DNA of 64,000 nt from NCBI GenBank assembly GCA_958295845.1, contig OY282376.1:3485022-3549021 (forward strand), written 5' to 3'. The DNA is from Caldilineaceae bacterium. GTDB lineage: Bacteria; Chloroflexota; Anaerolineae; Caldilineales; Caldilineaceae. Position 1 is the stretch's first letter. Every line of letters begins with the position of its first letter. Below the pieces are notes generated by a model. That model was not told the origin of the DNA. It saw nothing but the letters and a program-made list of their open reading frames with translations, and searched no databases. Below, one piece after another: positions 63,988-64,000 of the stretch. The position numbers were made by a program, and so were the translations under genes.

Positions 63988-64000
63988 ACGGTGATCTTGT

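Overview
The window is about 64 kb of GC-rich bacterial chromosome with densely packed genes on both strands. The gene content looks like an uncultured Chloroflexota of the Caldilineae/Anaerolineae type. It has a classical menaquinone (Men) operon, a ChlD-type metal-chelatase gene, a MoxR/DUF58/DUF4129 cluster, many GTG starts, sugar-acid catabolism genes typical of environmental lineages, and several large proteins not shared with well-known phyla. The taxonomic call is inference; there is no rRNA gene here. I saw no transposase, integrase, phage gene or CRISPR array.

Layout. (1) 94-7653: menaquinone operon menF-menD-menB-menE-[PhyH-like dioxygenase]-menH, with 4-bp start/stop overlaps between the first three genes. 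(2) 7693-9537: a flippase-like membrane protein and a PHP hydrolase. (3) 9597-13108, minus strand: a ChlI-like AAA+ ATPase whose reading frame runs into a VWA domain in the -1 frame across an A8 run, which looks like a programmed-frameshift chlD, followed by an unknown helical protein. (4) 13433-16801: an ECF sigma factor, its zinc-finger anti-sigma factor and a bactofilin-like membrane protein. (5) 16823-32655: mostly housekeeping genes. These are an EttA-like ABC-F protein (minus strand), a phosphoesterase, a phosphatidyltransferase, ffh-rpsP-khpA-rimM-dprA, a mannose-1-phosphate guanylyltransferase, a large acidic membrane protein, dgt (minus strand), ftsY, prfB with its +1 frameshift site, and a LarA-like protein. 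(6) 32674-38864: a HAD hydrolase, tRNA-Ser(CGA) with promoter and terminator, O-antigen-ligase-like protein, GtrA, glycosyltransferase, thioesterase and two unknown genes. (7) 38981-47135: MTA phosphorylase, a TPP enzyme, and a sugar-acid catabolism neighbourhood of two enolase-superfamily dehydratases, a DHDPS-family aldolase, an amidohydrolase and a 2-hydroxyacid dehydrogenase. (8) 47430-54801: moxR-DUF58-DUF4129, a second TPP enzyme and a CCA-adding-type nucleotidyltransferase. (9) 54857-58916, minus strand: a siroheme nitrite/sulfite reductase with an extra C-terminal domain, an unknown protein and a TrpD2-like protein. (10) 58917-60342: a long non-coding stretch with a 164-bp tandem repeat carrying hairpins. 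(11) 60343-63987: a lipoprotein M16 protease, a strong terminator and two small unknown proteins.

The strongest unusual signal is the chlD frameshift (11990-12030). Others are the structured DNA elements at 18672-18741, 56611-56652 and 59193-59528, the dioxygenase embedded in the men operon, and the C-terminal extension of the siroheme reductase. No wholly new multi-gene system could be demonstrated from sequence alone.
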